Shown piece by piece: positions 8,912-16,796 of a stretch of 64,000 nucleotides of DNA. The notes under the pieces are model-generated. The model made no database searches. It was not told where the DNA came from and was given only the letters and a program-made list of their open reading frames with translations. Every line of letters begins with the position of its first letter. The first letter of the stretch is position 1. The DNA is from Segatella salivae DSM 15606. GTDB lineage: Bacteria; Bacteroidota; Bacteroidia; Bacteroidales; Bacteroidaceae. Position numbers and translations under genes: made by a program. The stretch is taken from the NCBI RefSeq assembly GCF_000185845.1, contig NZ_GL629647.1, positions 1,063,613 to 1,127,612 on the forward strand. The letters are read 5' to 3'.

Positions 8912-10018
8912 TTATTCGTTGTTCACATCAACAATCTTTGTTGGTGCCAACTCTTTATTACGTCGATTAACGACCGTTACAACAGCCTGCGCCAAACTAA
9001 GAAAGGCTTGTCCCATCACAGAATCTACCTTTGTAGCGGCTGGTTCGCCATTATCTCCTCCCTCACAAATACTTTGAACGATTGGGATTTGAGCCAAAAG
9101 AGGAACCTTTTTCTCTTTTGCCAAGTTGCTTGCACCATCTTTTCCAAAGATATAATATTTGTTTTCGGGCAGTTCCGCGGGTGTAAAATAAGCCATGTTC
9201 TCAACTAATCCAAGGATGGGTACATTCACTTTATCGTTCTCATACATGTCAATTCCCTTGCGCGCATCAGCCAAAGCAACCTTCTGAGGAGTACTAACGA
9301 TGACGGCACCTGTTATGGATAACGTCTGAAGTAGCGTCAAATGAATGTCACTTGTGCCTGGAGGAGTGTCGAGAATAAAGTAATCAAGGTCGCCCCAATC
9401 GGCATCAGCGATAAGCTGTTTCAAGGCAGAAGTCGCCATGCCTCCACGCCAAAGTGTGGCCGTATCTGGGTCAACAAAGAAGCCAATACTTAAGAGTTTA
9501 ACTCCATATCTCTCTACAGGAACGATGAGTTGTCGGCCATCTTTGTCGATAGCATAAGGCCTTTCGTCTTCGACACCAAACATTTTAGGCATTGAAGGAC
9601 CAAAGATGTCGGTGTCTAACAAGCCTACCTTATAGCCCAAACGCGCCAAAGCTATGGCTAAGTTGGCTGAAACCGTGCTCTTACCAACACCACCTTTTCC
9701 CGAACTTACAGCGATAATATTCTTCACTTGGGGAAGAAGTTTGCCCACTTCTGGGCGTGGTGACGACTTAAATTCAGTCTCAATGGTCACCTTTATGTCT
9801 TTACTGACATGATAATGAATAGCAGCTTCGGCCGCCTTTACAGTCGATTTGAGGAATGGATCCGTGTCGCGTGGGAATATCAACGTTACTTTCACCTCCA
9901 TACCACTAATATGTACATCATCCATTGCAACCATTTCACTCTCCACAAGGTTCTTTTTTGTCCCGGGATAAATAACAGTTGCCAATGCATCGGTAATCAA
10001 TTTTGGATATAATGTCAT
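8912..10018 (-). CDS. Mrp/ApbC family iron-sulfur cluster carrier ATPase
   Basis: A 368-residue P-loop ATPase of the Mrp/NBP35 family, which carries and hands over Fe-S clusters in the cytoplasm. Residues 1-95 form the MIP18/DUF59 domain; residues 100-350 the ParA-like ATPase with a deviant Walker A, GKGGVGKST at 107-115, and the switch motif DTPPGTSD near 218. The CxxC motif that bridges the cluster in E. coli Mrp/ApbC should lie in the loop after NM (273-295), but the sequence there is NMAYFTPAELPENKYYIFGKDG and only one cysteine exists in the whole protein. Fe-S carriage by the classical route is therefore doubtful. It may have its own promoter (TACTTTTG complementary to 10071-10078). Confidence 0.9.
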   Translation of the reverse strand: MTLYPKLITDALATVIYPGTKKNLVESEMVAMDDVHISGMEVKVTLIFPRDTDPFLKSTVKAAEAAIHYHVSKDIKVTIETEFKSSPRPEVGKLLPQVKNIIAVSSGKGGVGKSTVSANLAIALARLGYKVGLLDTDIFGPSMPKMFGVEDERPYAIDKDGRQLIVPVERYGVKLLSIGFFVDPDTATLWRGGMATSALKQLIADADWGDLDYFILDTPPGTSDIHLTLLQTLSITGAVIVSTPQKVALADARKGIDMYENDKVNVPILGLVENMAYFTPAELPENKYYIFGKDGASNLAKEKKVPLLAQIPIVQSICEGGDNGEPAATKVDSVMGQAFLSLAQAVVTVVNRRNKELAPTKIVDVNNE

Positions 10019-10070
10019 CTTTCGTGTCGTTTAAATGAAATCTTTTTGTATTTACTTTATTATCTAATTA

Positions 10071-10078
10071 CAAAAGTA
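10071..10078 (-). promoter_or_regulatory. Possible -7 box for mrp
   Basis: TACTTTTG on the minus strand, 53 nt before the mrp ATG. No TTG box is seen at the right spacing, so this is weaker than the other promoter calls. Confidence 0.4.
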
Positions 10079-10112
10079 AGGATTATTTTTCATTCCATGA
10101 AATGAAACAATA

Positions 10113-10318
10113 TAAAAAGCGAAAACGCACGGTCGTCCGACTATGCGTTCTCTATTTACTCAACTTTTAAGATTTTGTATACTTACACTCTCACGAGCTC
10201 GAGTATACACGACTAATTAAACAAAACTTTCTCCCAACGGAGATAAGCATATCTTATGTTAGCCCTAAGGCCATAACATTCATGAAACAAAAGCACAACT
10301 CATAAAAGATGTGCGATT
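10113..10318 (-). ncRNA. Candidate structured RNA gene (about 206 nt)
   Basis: This gap between trmB and mrp has a perfect promoter on the minus strand: TTTG (complement of 10353-10356), 20-nt spacer, TACTTTTG (complement of 10325-10332). About 206 nt downstream comes a hairpin (10124-10129 with 10144-10149, AACGCA/TGCGTT) followed by TTTTCGCTTTTT. No ORF longer than about 10 codons lies between. The transcript would hold several strong stems: ATGTTA/TAACAT around a GCC-TTAG-GGC tip, CTCC-GTTG-GGAG, and an 8-bp TGTATACT/AGTATACA stem. The 5' CGCAC can also pair with GTGCG at the 3' end, closing the molecule as in 6S-like RNAs. It lacks the signature sequences of RNase P RNA or tmRNA. A 6S-type RNA or an attenuated mrp leader are the main alternatives. 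Ends are estimates. Confidence 0.55.
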
Positions 10319-10324
10319 GAAATA

Positions 10325-10356
10325 CAAAAGTAAGGTTTTTATTTTAATACAACAAA
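10325..10356 (-). promoter_or_regulatory. Sigma-ABfr promoter of the candidate RNA gene
   Basis: TTTG-N20-TACTTTTG on the minus strand, among the best matches in the window. It begins just 15 nt after the trmB stop and points away from trmB into the ORF-free gap. Confidence 0.75.
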
Positions 10357-10370
10357 TAATTTACTTTTTT

Positions 10371-11141
10371 TTATTTATTCGTATTTAAACTACTTCTTTT
10401 CGGCCTATGATAACTGCGATATTCGTCCAAAGGGATTTCAATATCGGGCTCACGAAGTACACCTTGCTGTGGAAGAAGGAACTTAACATACCGTATATTC
10501 AAGCCTCTTTCTATCCACATGCGTTCATAATAGGTTTGAATGGATAAGATTTTGCGCGTCTCTTCATCTAAACCTGCGGTATGATATAGGTCATCTGTTG
10601 AGAAAATTACAGGCAAATGATTTTCCTGTATCATATAAGTGGTATAGGTAAAGAGGAAATTTGAGTCGGTCTTTACATGCATTATTCCCTCATTAACAAG
10701 GAACTTTCGATAACGATTCAAGAAGAAAGTACTGGTCAAACGCTTGCGGGGATTCTTCATTTGCGGGTCACTGAAGGTGAGCCAAACCTCATTTACCTCG
10801 TCTTTGCCAAAGAAACGGTCAATAATTTCGATATTCGTGCGCAAGAAAGCAACATTCTTTAGTCCTGCTTCCAAAGCCTGCTTGGCTCCTGTCCACATAC
10901 GCGCTCCCTTGATATCTACGCCAATAAAGTTCATTTCTGGATAGAGACGAGCCAATTCTACCGTATATTCTCCCTTGCCACATCCTAATTCCAACACAAT
11001 CGGATGATTGTTTTTGAAATACATTTCACGCCAATGTCCTTGCATTTCAAAAGGCACATTGTCGACAACTGAATACGGATATTGAAAGACATTGCTAAAT
11101 GTCTCCATCTCGGCAAACTTGGCTAACTTTCCTTTTCCCAT
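10371..11141 (-). CDS. trmB: tRNA (guanine-N7-)-methyltransferase
   Basis: A 256-residue SAM-dependent methyltransferase making m7G46 in tRNA variable loops. The SAM-binding motif is VLELGCGKGEYTVELARLYPEMNFIGVDIKGARMW (about residues 50-85). The catalytic loop appears as WLTFSDPQMKNPRKRLTS, the Bacteroidetes version of the PDPWPKKRHHKRR loop of other TrmB proteins. Length is near the family norm with a slightly longer C-terminus. A clean promoter lies 16 nt upstream of the ATG. It is separate from the DUF975 gene upstream, with a long imperfect stem-loop between them. Confidence 0.92.
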   Translation of the reverse strand: MGKGKLAKFAEMETFSNVFQYPYSVVDNVPFEMQGHWREMYFKNNHPIVLELGCGKGEYTVELARLYPEMNFIGVDIKGARMWTGAKQALEAGLKNVAFLRTNIEIIDRFFGKDEVNEVWLTFSDPQMKNPRKRLTSTFFLNRYRKFLVNEGIMHVKTDSNFLFTYTTYMIQENHLPVIFSTDDLYHTAGLDEETRKILSIQTYYERMWIERGLNIRYVKFLLPQQGVLREPDIEIPLDEYRSYHRPKRSSLNTNK

Positions 11142-11156
11142 AGAATGAATTTATTG

Positions 11157-11187
11157 CAAAGGTACAAGGAAAGTATGATATACACAA
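11157..11187 (-). promoter_or_regulatory. Sigma-ABfr promoter of trmB
   Basis: TTG (complement of 11185-11187), 20-nt spacer, TACCTTTG (complement of 11157-11164), close before the trmB start, giving a very short leader. Confidence 0.75.
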
Positions 11188-11259
11188 CTTTCAGAGGCAT
11201 TATCCAAAAGAATACAACCAAATCAAATTGAAAACATGAAACCAAAGGCCAAAGAAAAT

Positions 11260-11314
11260 GGGCACCAAACCCTGAAATCCTTTCATAAACGAAAGGTTTC
11301 AACGTTTGATACCC
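11260..11314. repeat. Long imperfect inverted repeat after DUF975 gene
   Basis: Two arms of about 24 nt (11260-11284 and 11291-11314) pair with four mismatches and one bulge around a 6-nt loop; the core CCTTTC/GAAAGG is perfect. It lies 20 nt after the minus-strand stop at 11334. No T-run follows, so it is not a standard terminator. Confidence 0.6.
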
Positions 11315-11333
11315 ACAAAAAGAATATCTTTGT

Positions 11334-11963
11334 TTAAGCCTCTTTCACTTCTACTGAAGCCTTCTTCAAGTCCTCATAGAAGTTAACACGAGCCATGTTC
11401 ATATAGGGAACAAGCCACAAAAAGCCTATACAGCAAGTCAATATTGAAAGTATTGCCCAACCGATGAAACTCAAATCAAGTAAGAAAAGCTCAAGTTTGT
11501 GGCCATCCATCATGCGCATACTCTCCTCAATAGCAGCGTTGTTCTTCATCTCTGGATTATCTTTCAAGATGTAAGGTGTCATTGCATACGAATAAGACTT
11601 AATGCAACCAGGAATTAATAACAGCAAACTCCAGAGGAAAACATAAACATAATACAACAAGGTTGTAGTCAAAACTCTTGAGAACAGTTCTTTGTTGTAG
11701 CCCTCAAACATGTCTTTTGCTGTTGCTTCTCCACCTCTTACAGCGCCAAGGAAAAGCGTCTGATAGCCCCAAGTTAAAGGAAGTGCCAAGATAAATAGCA
11801 CTAAACCAATGAGATGTAAGATAGCAGGACTATCCTTATCTCCTGATAAAATTTGGGTAACACCAATGATAAACCCATAAACAAAGGTAATAGCAACAAA
11901 GTTTCCCCATTTGTTTTCCAAGGCACTTAGCGCTCGGTTCTTGTAATTTGTAATACTGTCCAT
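11334..11963 (-). CDS. DUF975 family membrane protein
   Basis: A 209-residue integral membrane protein matching DUF975: an N-terminal amphipathic start (MDSITNYKNRALSALENKWGN), then four to five membrane segments, the family-typical central part (YYVYVFLWSLLLLIPGCIKSYSYAMTPYILKDNP) and EESMRMMDGHKLELFLLDLSFIGW. DUF975 proteins are widespread and of unknown function. It appears monocistronic. The codon usage looks like its neighbours. No promoter box was identified in the short gap to ilvE. Confidence 0.75.
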   Translation of the reverse strand: MDSITNYKNRALSALENKWGNFVAITFVYGFIIGVTQILSGDKDSPAILHLIGLVLFILALPLTWGYQTLFLGAVRGGEATAKDMFEGYNKELFSRVLTTTLLYYVYVFLWSLLLLIPGCIKSYSYAMTPYILKDNPEMKNNAAIEESMRMMDGHKLELFLLDLSFIGWAILSILTCCIGFLWLVPYMNMARVNFYEDLKKASVEVKEA

Positions 11964-12045
11964 AGTATAAAATAAATTAATTGATGAGTAAATAATTTAC
12001 ATTCGACGGCACAAAGCCATCGAATGCGTATTTTGATTTAATTGT

Positions 12046-13062
12046 TTATCCAATAACAACTGTGGTCCAACCATGCTTATCTTCAATGGTTCCATACTGT
12101 ATTCCACGCAAGGTTTCATAGAGTTTGGTTGACCATGGGCCTGGCCTCTCACCGAAACGATAGACTTTTCCGGTATCCATATCGTCAAGATGAGATATCG
12201 GTGAGATGACGGCGGCTGTTCCACAAGCTCCTGCTTCCTCAAAAGTCTCAAGTTCTTCTTCAGGAACTGGGCGACGCTCTACCTTCATTCCAAGGTCTTC
12301 TGCAATCTGCATCAGACTCTTATTCGTAATAGATGGCAGAATGGAAGTACTCTTTGGAGTAACATAAGTGTTATTTTTTATTCCAAAGAAATTGGCTGCT
12401 CCACACTCATCTACATATTTCTTTTCCTTTGAATCGAGATAAAACTCACTGGCATAGCCCTTTGAATGTGCAATAGAATTGGCCTTCAAACTGGCTGCAT
12501 AGTTGCCACCCACCTTATATTTACCTGTTCCAAGCGGTGCCGAACGGTCGTAATCACGAATAATAACATAGGGGTTTGCAGAGAAACCTCCCTTGAAATA
12601 AGGGCCAACTGGGGTCACAAAAATCATAAACAGATATTCTTCGGAGGGATGAACACCTACTTGTGCCCCTGTTCCTATCAGCAAAGGACGCACATAAAGC
12701 GTTGCCCCGCTCTCATAAGTAGGGATATATTCCTGATTAAGACGAACGACTTTCTTCACCATTTCAATGAAAAGGTCGGTCGGAACCTCTGGCATCAGAA
12801 TGCCACGGCAGGTGCTTTGCAGACGCGATGCATTCTCTTCAACACGGAAAACGCGTACTTTTCCGTCAGGACAACGATAAGCTTTCAACCCTTCGAAAGC
12901 CTCTTGACCATAGTGAAGACATGTAGCTGCCATGTGAAGATGAATATATTCTTCAGAGCATACCTCTATTTCGCCCCACTTTCCGTTGCGATAATAGCAG
13001 CGAACATTATAATCTGTTGGTCTGTAACCAAACGATAAATTAGACCAATCCAAGTCTTTCAT
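12046..13062 (-). CDS. ilvE: Branched-chain amino acid aminotransferase
   Basis: A 338-residue fold-type IV PLP aminotransferase for the last step of Leu, Ile and Val synthesis or the first step of their breakdown. The PLP lysine sits in GTGKYKVGGNYAASLKAN, with YVDECGAANFFGI and the ACGTAAVISP motif of the large IlvE subgroup further on. The open frame extends 31 codons upstream to 13155, but I chose MKDLDWSNLSFGY at 13062 because it matches the usual N-terminus and because the promoter box lies inside the upstream extension, so those codons would not be transcribed. No other branched-chain gene is adjacent. Confidence 0.93.
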   Translation of the reverse strand: MKDLDWSNLSFGYRPTDYNVRCYYRNGKWGEIEVCSEEYIHLHMAATCLHYGQEAFEGLKAYRCPDGKVRVFRVEENASRLQSTCRGILMPEVPTDLFIEMVKKVVRLNQEYIPTYESGATLYVRPLLIGTGAQVGVHPSEEYLFMIFVTPVGPYFKGGFSANPYVIIRDYDRSAPLGTGKYKVGGNYAASLKANSIAHSKGYASEFYLDSKEKKYVDECGAANFFGIKNNTYVTPKSTSILPSITNKSLMQIAEDLGMKVERRPVPEEELETFEEAGACGTAAVISPISHLDDMDTGKVYRFGERPGPWSTKLYETLRGIQYGTIEDKHGWTTVVIG

Positions 13063-13100
13063 CACCTTAAATGTTTTATTGTTTATTTTTATTTCAACTA

Positions 13101-13131
13101 CAAAAGTACAAAGAAAAATACGCATGACCAA
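13101..13131 (-). promoter_or_regulatory. Sigma-ABfr promoter of ilvE
   Basis: TTG (complement of 13129-13131), 20-nt spacer, TACTTTTG (complement of 13101-13108). This fixes the ilvE start at 13062 rather than 13155. Confidence 0.75.
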
Positions 13132-13349
13132 CAAATCCCTGTCAAAATTAATCACGTTTTTTATTTATTATCGTTGGAAAATACCACTTTTCGATGAAAC
13201 AAAAACACCTTAATGATTGACCATATTATTCAAATTATCAATCTCTCATGGTGAAAAAGCAAGTTGATAAGCAATGAATAAATTTACATTATTATTGAAT
13301 CTGCAAATCCACGAAAGCCACTACATCCGTCAATAAAATTCAAAGTGCA

Positions 13350-13416
13350 TTTGCTTTTGCCCTAAAAATTTATTATCTTTGCATCAGGGAAAGTATTGAT
13401 ATGCTTTCCCTTTTTT
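13350..13416 (+). other. Promoter-hairpin module 1 (orphan promoter fused to terminator)
   Basis: TTTG at 13350-13353, 20-nt spacer, TATCTTTG at 13374-13381, then within 6 nt a hairpin GGGAAAG/CTTTCCC (13387-13393 with 13404-13410; three more inner pairs, loop TGAT) and six T's at 13411-13416. The predicted transcript is only about 30-35 nt. The module lies in the 645-nt gap between the ilvE start and the xseB end and points toward the 3' end of xseB, so it drives no gene. A further hairpin AAGGGC/GCCCTT follows near 13431-13453. A closely similar module is at 21129-21195 on the other strand. Confidence 0.65.
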
Positions 13417-13494
13417 CATGGTTCTATTCATAAGGGCATATCAAACGGCCCTTTATCAAAAATAATCCTTACAAAATAAGCTCATAATTTAGGT

Positions 13495-13513
13495 CATTTT
13501 ACCGCACGAAATG
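13495..13513 (-). repeat. 19-nt dispersed intergenic motif, copy 2
   Basis: On the minus strand CATTTCGTGCGGTAAAATG. Flanking GGT/GCC bases extend the dyad (GGTCATTT...AAATGGCC). In the ilvE-xseB gap, about 80 nt after promoter-hairpin module 1. The remaining part of the gap, 13520-13706, shows nothing I recognise. Confidence 0.6.
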
Positions 13514-13706
13514 GCCTTCTTAACAACCCGATTCCATAGAGAACAACAGCCAAACTGACGCTAACGAGCAATCAAGACGCTATCAATAAGATTGCAAGCA
13601 CTTTATAGTTGTCCGTTATTCTTACATCTTTCTTAAACTTTGTTAATACAATTAAGACTATAATATTACAGCTTTCGACATTCAAAAGCCATAAATTCAG
13701 CTTATA

Positions 13707-13904
13707 TCAAGCATCTTTTTCTAAGATTTTTTTAATTTCGTTATCTGTTTTTGTCAGCTTATCTTTGCAAAGTTTAATCAGCTTTTGTGCCTTCTTTAGT
13801 TGTTCACTGAGCGCATCAATCCCAAGTTCATTGTTCTCCATTTGCGTCACAATATGCTCTAACTGATGCAAAGCCTCTTCATATTTTAATTCTTCTTTTG
13901 CCAT
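13707..13904 (-). CDS. xseB: Exodeoxyribonuclease VII small subunit
   Basis: A 65-residue helical protein (MAKEELKYEEALHQLEHIVTQMENNELGIDALSEQLKKAQKLIKLCKDKLTKTDNEI), the expected size and pattern of XseB, several copies of which wrap each XseA in exonuclease VII. The enzyme degrades single-stranded DNA from both ends in repair and recombination. It lies 5 nt after the xseA stop, the third gene of a protease-xseA-xseB transcription unit. Codon use is like xseA. Confidence 0.92.
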   Translation of the reverse strand: MAKEELKYEEALHQLEHIVTQMENNELGIDALSEQLKKAQKLIKLCKDKLTKTDNEIKKILEKDA

Positions 13905-13909
13905 ATTCT

Positions 13910-15202
13910 TTATTTGATAATTGATAGAATGGTTCCGTTTTCAAGTATTGTTTCTATTTCATCACCGCTCTTCAACAGTGACTTGTCTTTCACTATTCGC
14001 CCATTTAACATGGTCATGCTATAGCCCCGATGCAGCAACAACGTAGGATCGAGCGACTTTACACGCTGACTAAGTAAGCTTAAATGATAGTTTTCGCGCA
14101 TCATCTGTTGTTCTATAGTCGGTTTTATGCCCTGTTTCAACTGCTCAAGTCTATGAGTTTCTTGCACCAAATGGGTTTGAATAGCCGTTGTTAAAGCTTG
14201 AAGCCTATGTTCAAGCATAGTCTCTTGGCGCTCCTTATATAACGAAAAAAGCATTGGAATCTTCTCTCCAAGGTGCTGAAGTTGAGCTTTTTCCATTTCC
14301 ATTCGATGCCGAACACTGGTTAAAAGTTCTGTTTGTGCATCGAGAACACGCTCATAAACTTCTTGCAAATGGTCTACAAGGAGGGCTGCAGCGGCTGTAG
14401 GCGTTTTCACACGAGTATGAGAAACCATGTCAAGTACAGACTCATCGCGGTCGTGTCCGATACCCGTGATGACGGGAAGTGGAAAGTTTGCCACGTTTTC
14501 GGATAGCGAAAGGGTGTCAAACCCGCTCATATCGCTCGTGGCACCACCACCTCTTATAATCACAACCACATCGAAATCATCCATCCGTTGATTGATTTTG
14601 TTGAGGGCAGCAATCACACTTTGTTCTATCTCCTCACCTTGCATGACGGCAGGAAACAAGCGAGTATAGAACTTCAATCCATAGGAATTGTCGTTCAACT
14701 GATGACAGAAGTCACCATAACCCGCGGCATTTGCACTTGAAATAACAGCTATTCGTTGGGCAAAAAGCGGTAGTTCGAGCTCCTTTTGCAAGTCGAAAAT
14801 GCCCTCAGCTTGTAGCTGTTTGACAATCTCTAAGCGTTTACGTGCCATATCACCCATAGTAAATTCGGGATTGATATCTGTCACAATCCATGAAAACCCA
14901 TAGGCTTCGTGGAAGTCGGGATAAACCTTTAGCATCACTTTTAGCCCTGCATGAAGATATTGTCCGCTAACTTTCTCAAACTTAGGGCGCAGTGTTTGCC
15001 ACTTGTTTTTCCAGCATTTGGCTGACGCTTTGGCTACAGGCGTGTTACTGAAAAGCTCTTTTTGTATCAGTTCCATATAGCAATGGCCTCGCACTTCGCG
15101 AAGTTCGGAGAGCTCAGCCTCAACCCAATACTCGTTATCAAAGGCAGTTGAGATGACTTCTCGCACGAGATTGTTGAGTTCAAAGAGTGATAATGCTTTC
15201 AT
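13910..15202 (-). CDS. xseA: Exodeoxyribonuclease VII large subunit
   Basis: A 430-residue XseA: N-terminal OB-fold (LNNLVREVISTAFDNEYWVEAELSELREVRGHCYMEL), the catalytic domain with the conserved DVVVIIRGGGATSDMSGFDTLSLSENVANFPLPVITGIGHDRDESVLDMVSHTRVKTPTAAA block, a long coiled coil (about 285-370) and a C-terminal LHRGYSMTML...LKSGDEIETIL segment. All landmarks of the family are intact. The ATG overlaps the stop of the S8 protease gene upstream by 4 nt (ATGA), so expression is coupled to that gene, which is an odd partner for a repair nuclease. Confidence 0.95.
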   Translation of the reverse strand: MKALSLFELNNLVREVISTAFDNEYWVEAELSELREVRGHCYMELIQKELFSNTPVAKASAKCWKNKWQTLRPKFEKVSGQYLHAGLKVMLKVYPDFHEAYGFSWIVTDINPEFTMGDMARKRLEIVKQLQAEGIFDLQKELELPLFAQRIAVISSANAAGYGDFCHQLNDNSYGLKFYTRLFPAVMQGEEIEQSVIAALNKINQRMDDFDVVVIIRGGGATSDMSGFDTLSLSENVANFPLPVITGIGHDRDESVLDMVSHTRVKTPTAAAALLVDHLQEVYERVLDAQTELLTSVRHRMEMEKAQLQHLGEKIPMLFSLYKERQETMLEHRLQALTTAIQTHLVQETHRLEQLKQGIKPTIEQQMMRENYHLSLLSQRVKSLDPTLLLHRGYSMTMLNGRIVKDKSLLKSGDEIETILENGTILSIIK

Positions 15203-16608
15203 TTTCGACCTGAATTATAGGCTTTCCAAAAGTCAGGAACGCCGTAACCAAAGACATTATTGGGCGTGGTTGCATTGTTTCCGCTCGCAATGACAAGGCT
15301 GATAATCTCACGAGCTGACTTATCTGGCAGTGCCTGCCAAAGGCAAGCGACCATCCCAGAGATAAGGGGTGCAGAGAAAGAAGTACCCATTTCATCGACT
15401 ATAGTGCCTCTACCTGAGATGACAGCTGTAGGACTTCCATAGGCCATTACATCGGGTTTGACTCGTCCATCCTGTGTAGGTCCAACGCCAGAAAAGGCTG
15501 CATTCACGCCCGAAGGTGAGATTGCACCAACCGTAAGAATATCTTTTGCATCGGCAGGGAAATTGATTTTCTTCCATGTTCCCATGCCATCATTACCTGC
15601 ACTATTTACCAACACGATACCTTTTGAGGCCAACAGCGATGCCGTTCGCGAGATAAGGGTCGTCATTCCATCCATTTCATCATAGTGATGATTGGTAGAT
15701 GCGTCATCAAAATCATGATAACCGAGCGACGAATTGATGATATCCACCCCCATAGAATCGGCATATTCCACTGCTTCTGCCCAGTAATCCTCTTCTGCAA
15801 TGCTTTCCGTTTGGCGGTCTTCACAACGTATCAACAGATAGGAAGCATCCGGAGCACTGCCTACATAGATACCCGGCAGGTCGGTAGCCATAACAGAAAA
15901 GACCATCGTTCCATGCTCCATCTCCGAGAAAATGCTTTTAGAACGAGGCACAACAAAGTCGTTCTGTCCCACGATTCGACATTTTTGCAGGCATGGAATA
16001 CGGTCAACATTCATAAAACCAGCGTCAAGGACGGCAATCATCTTGCCCTTTCCGCGATATCCTGAGGCGTGCATCTTAATCCCATTTAACGTGAGAAGTT
16101 GTTCTTTTGTGACGCCAAAACGGTTGCCTTCTGCTATAGTATCCCAACGATTAAACTCCTTTTTATAGTTCAATCTGACGGAGTTTGTGATAGAATCTGG
16201 TGAAGAGAATGTGCGGAAAACACTCTTCACAAAAGGTAATTTCAATAATTCATAAACCTTTCCTGGGTTACTACAGCGCACAAGTACGGTGTTATTCCAT
16301 TTGCTTTTGCCCACAATCTTCAACTCTTTTGATGCCGAAATGGCATGCAAATAACTTTCATTGAGTGGTAAATCGGTTGAATCAATGGCAATATGTTGAC
16401 GCTTTCGTCGCTCAATTGCACGTGGCGAAAGGTATTCAGATGGGGCATTTAACGAATAGCGCGAATGGTTTTTATCTTTCAAGGTCACGCGAAACATATA
16501 GCATTTTCCACCAGGATAAGAAATCATCTCGGTGGCATTGACTCTTGCAAAGGCAGAAGCCACACAGCAGAGAAATGCAAACATGAACAGGAAAGAAGTT
16601 TTATTCAT
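15199..16608 (-). CDS. Secreted S8 family (subtilisin-like) serine protease
   Basis: About 469 residues from the chosen ATG at 16608, which starts a clear signal peptide (MNKTSFLFMFAFLCCVASAFA); an upstream in-frame ATG at 16629 is less likely. The subtilase triad is visible: Asp in GKMIAVLDAGF, His in EMEHGTMVFSVMA, Ser in GTSFSAPLISGMVACLW; the oxyanion Asn is in NSAGNDG. An N-terminal prodomain-like region of about 150 residues precedes the catalytic domain. The protein ends soon after the domain (GYGVPDFWKAYNSGRK) with no type IX secretion C-terminal domain, so it is probably periplasmic or Sec-exported by another route. Its stop overlaps the xseA start. Confidence 0.9.
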   Translation of the reverse strand: MNKTSFLFMFAFLCCVASAFARVNATEMISYPGGKCYMFRVTLKDKNHSRYSLNAPSEYLSPRAIERRKRQHIAIDSTDLPLNESYLHAISASKELKIVGKSKWNNTVLVRCSNPGKVYELLKLPFVKSVFRTFSSPDSITNSVRLNYKKEFNRWDTIAEGNRFGVTKEQLLTLNGIKMHASGYRGKGKMIAVLDAGFMNVDRIPCLQKCRIVGQNDFVVPRSKSIFSEMEHGTMVFSVMATDLPGIYVGSAPDASYLLIRCEDRQTESIAEEDYWAEAVEYADSMGVDIINSSLGYHDFDDASTNHHYDEMDGMTTLISRTASLLASKGIVLVNSAGNDGMGTWKKINFPADAKDILTVGAISPSGVNAAFSGVGPTQDGRVKPDVMAYGSPTAVISGRGTIVDEMGTSFSAPLISGMVACLWQALPDKSAREIISLVIASGNNATTPNNVFGYGVPDFWKAYNSGRK

Positions 16609-16634
16609 CGATACATACTTAGGTTTCAAGTGTA

Positions 16635-16665
16635 CAAAAGTAATATTTTATCTCATAAAAACAAA
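16635..16665 (-). promoter_or_regulatory. Sigma-ABfr promoter of protease-xseAB operon
   Basis: TTTG (complement of 16662-16665), 19-nt spacer, TACTTTTG (complement of 16635-16642), 27 nt before the chosen protease ATG. The upstream ATG at 16629 would give an almost leaderless message, which supports the 16608 start. Confidence 0.7.
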
Positions 16666-16736
16666 GAAAAACGGATGAAAACCAGTTCACACTGAAAATA
16701 GTTACAACTTAAAGAACAACCTAATGAAATTTTATT

Positions 16737-16744
16737 TATCTTTG
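16737..16744 (+). promoter_or_regulatory. -7 box for the DUF3857 pair
   Basis: TATCTTTG, 52 nt before the ATG at 16797. No TTG box was found at the standard distance. Confidence 0.45.
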
Positions 16745-16796
16745 CGACTGATTCATATTATATTCGGACAACTGTTTTTCTTAGATACGAACGCAC

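Noticed and set aside
8798..9208. 136-codon plus-strand open frame across the mrp end
   Set aside because: Antisense to mrp, covers the mrp terminator and has an unstructured composition.
10071..10109. Full promoter for mrp
   Set aside because: The -7 box fits, but no TTG lies at 19-21 nt; reported only as a weak -7 box.
12466..13038. 190-codon plus-strand open frame opposite ilvE
   Set aside because: It is fully antisense to a well-supported gene and contains no recognisable domain.
13063..13155. N-terminal extension of ilvE by 31 codons
   Set aside because: The ilvE promoter lies inside it and the extension matches no family N-terminus.
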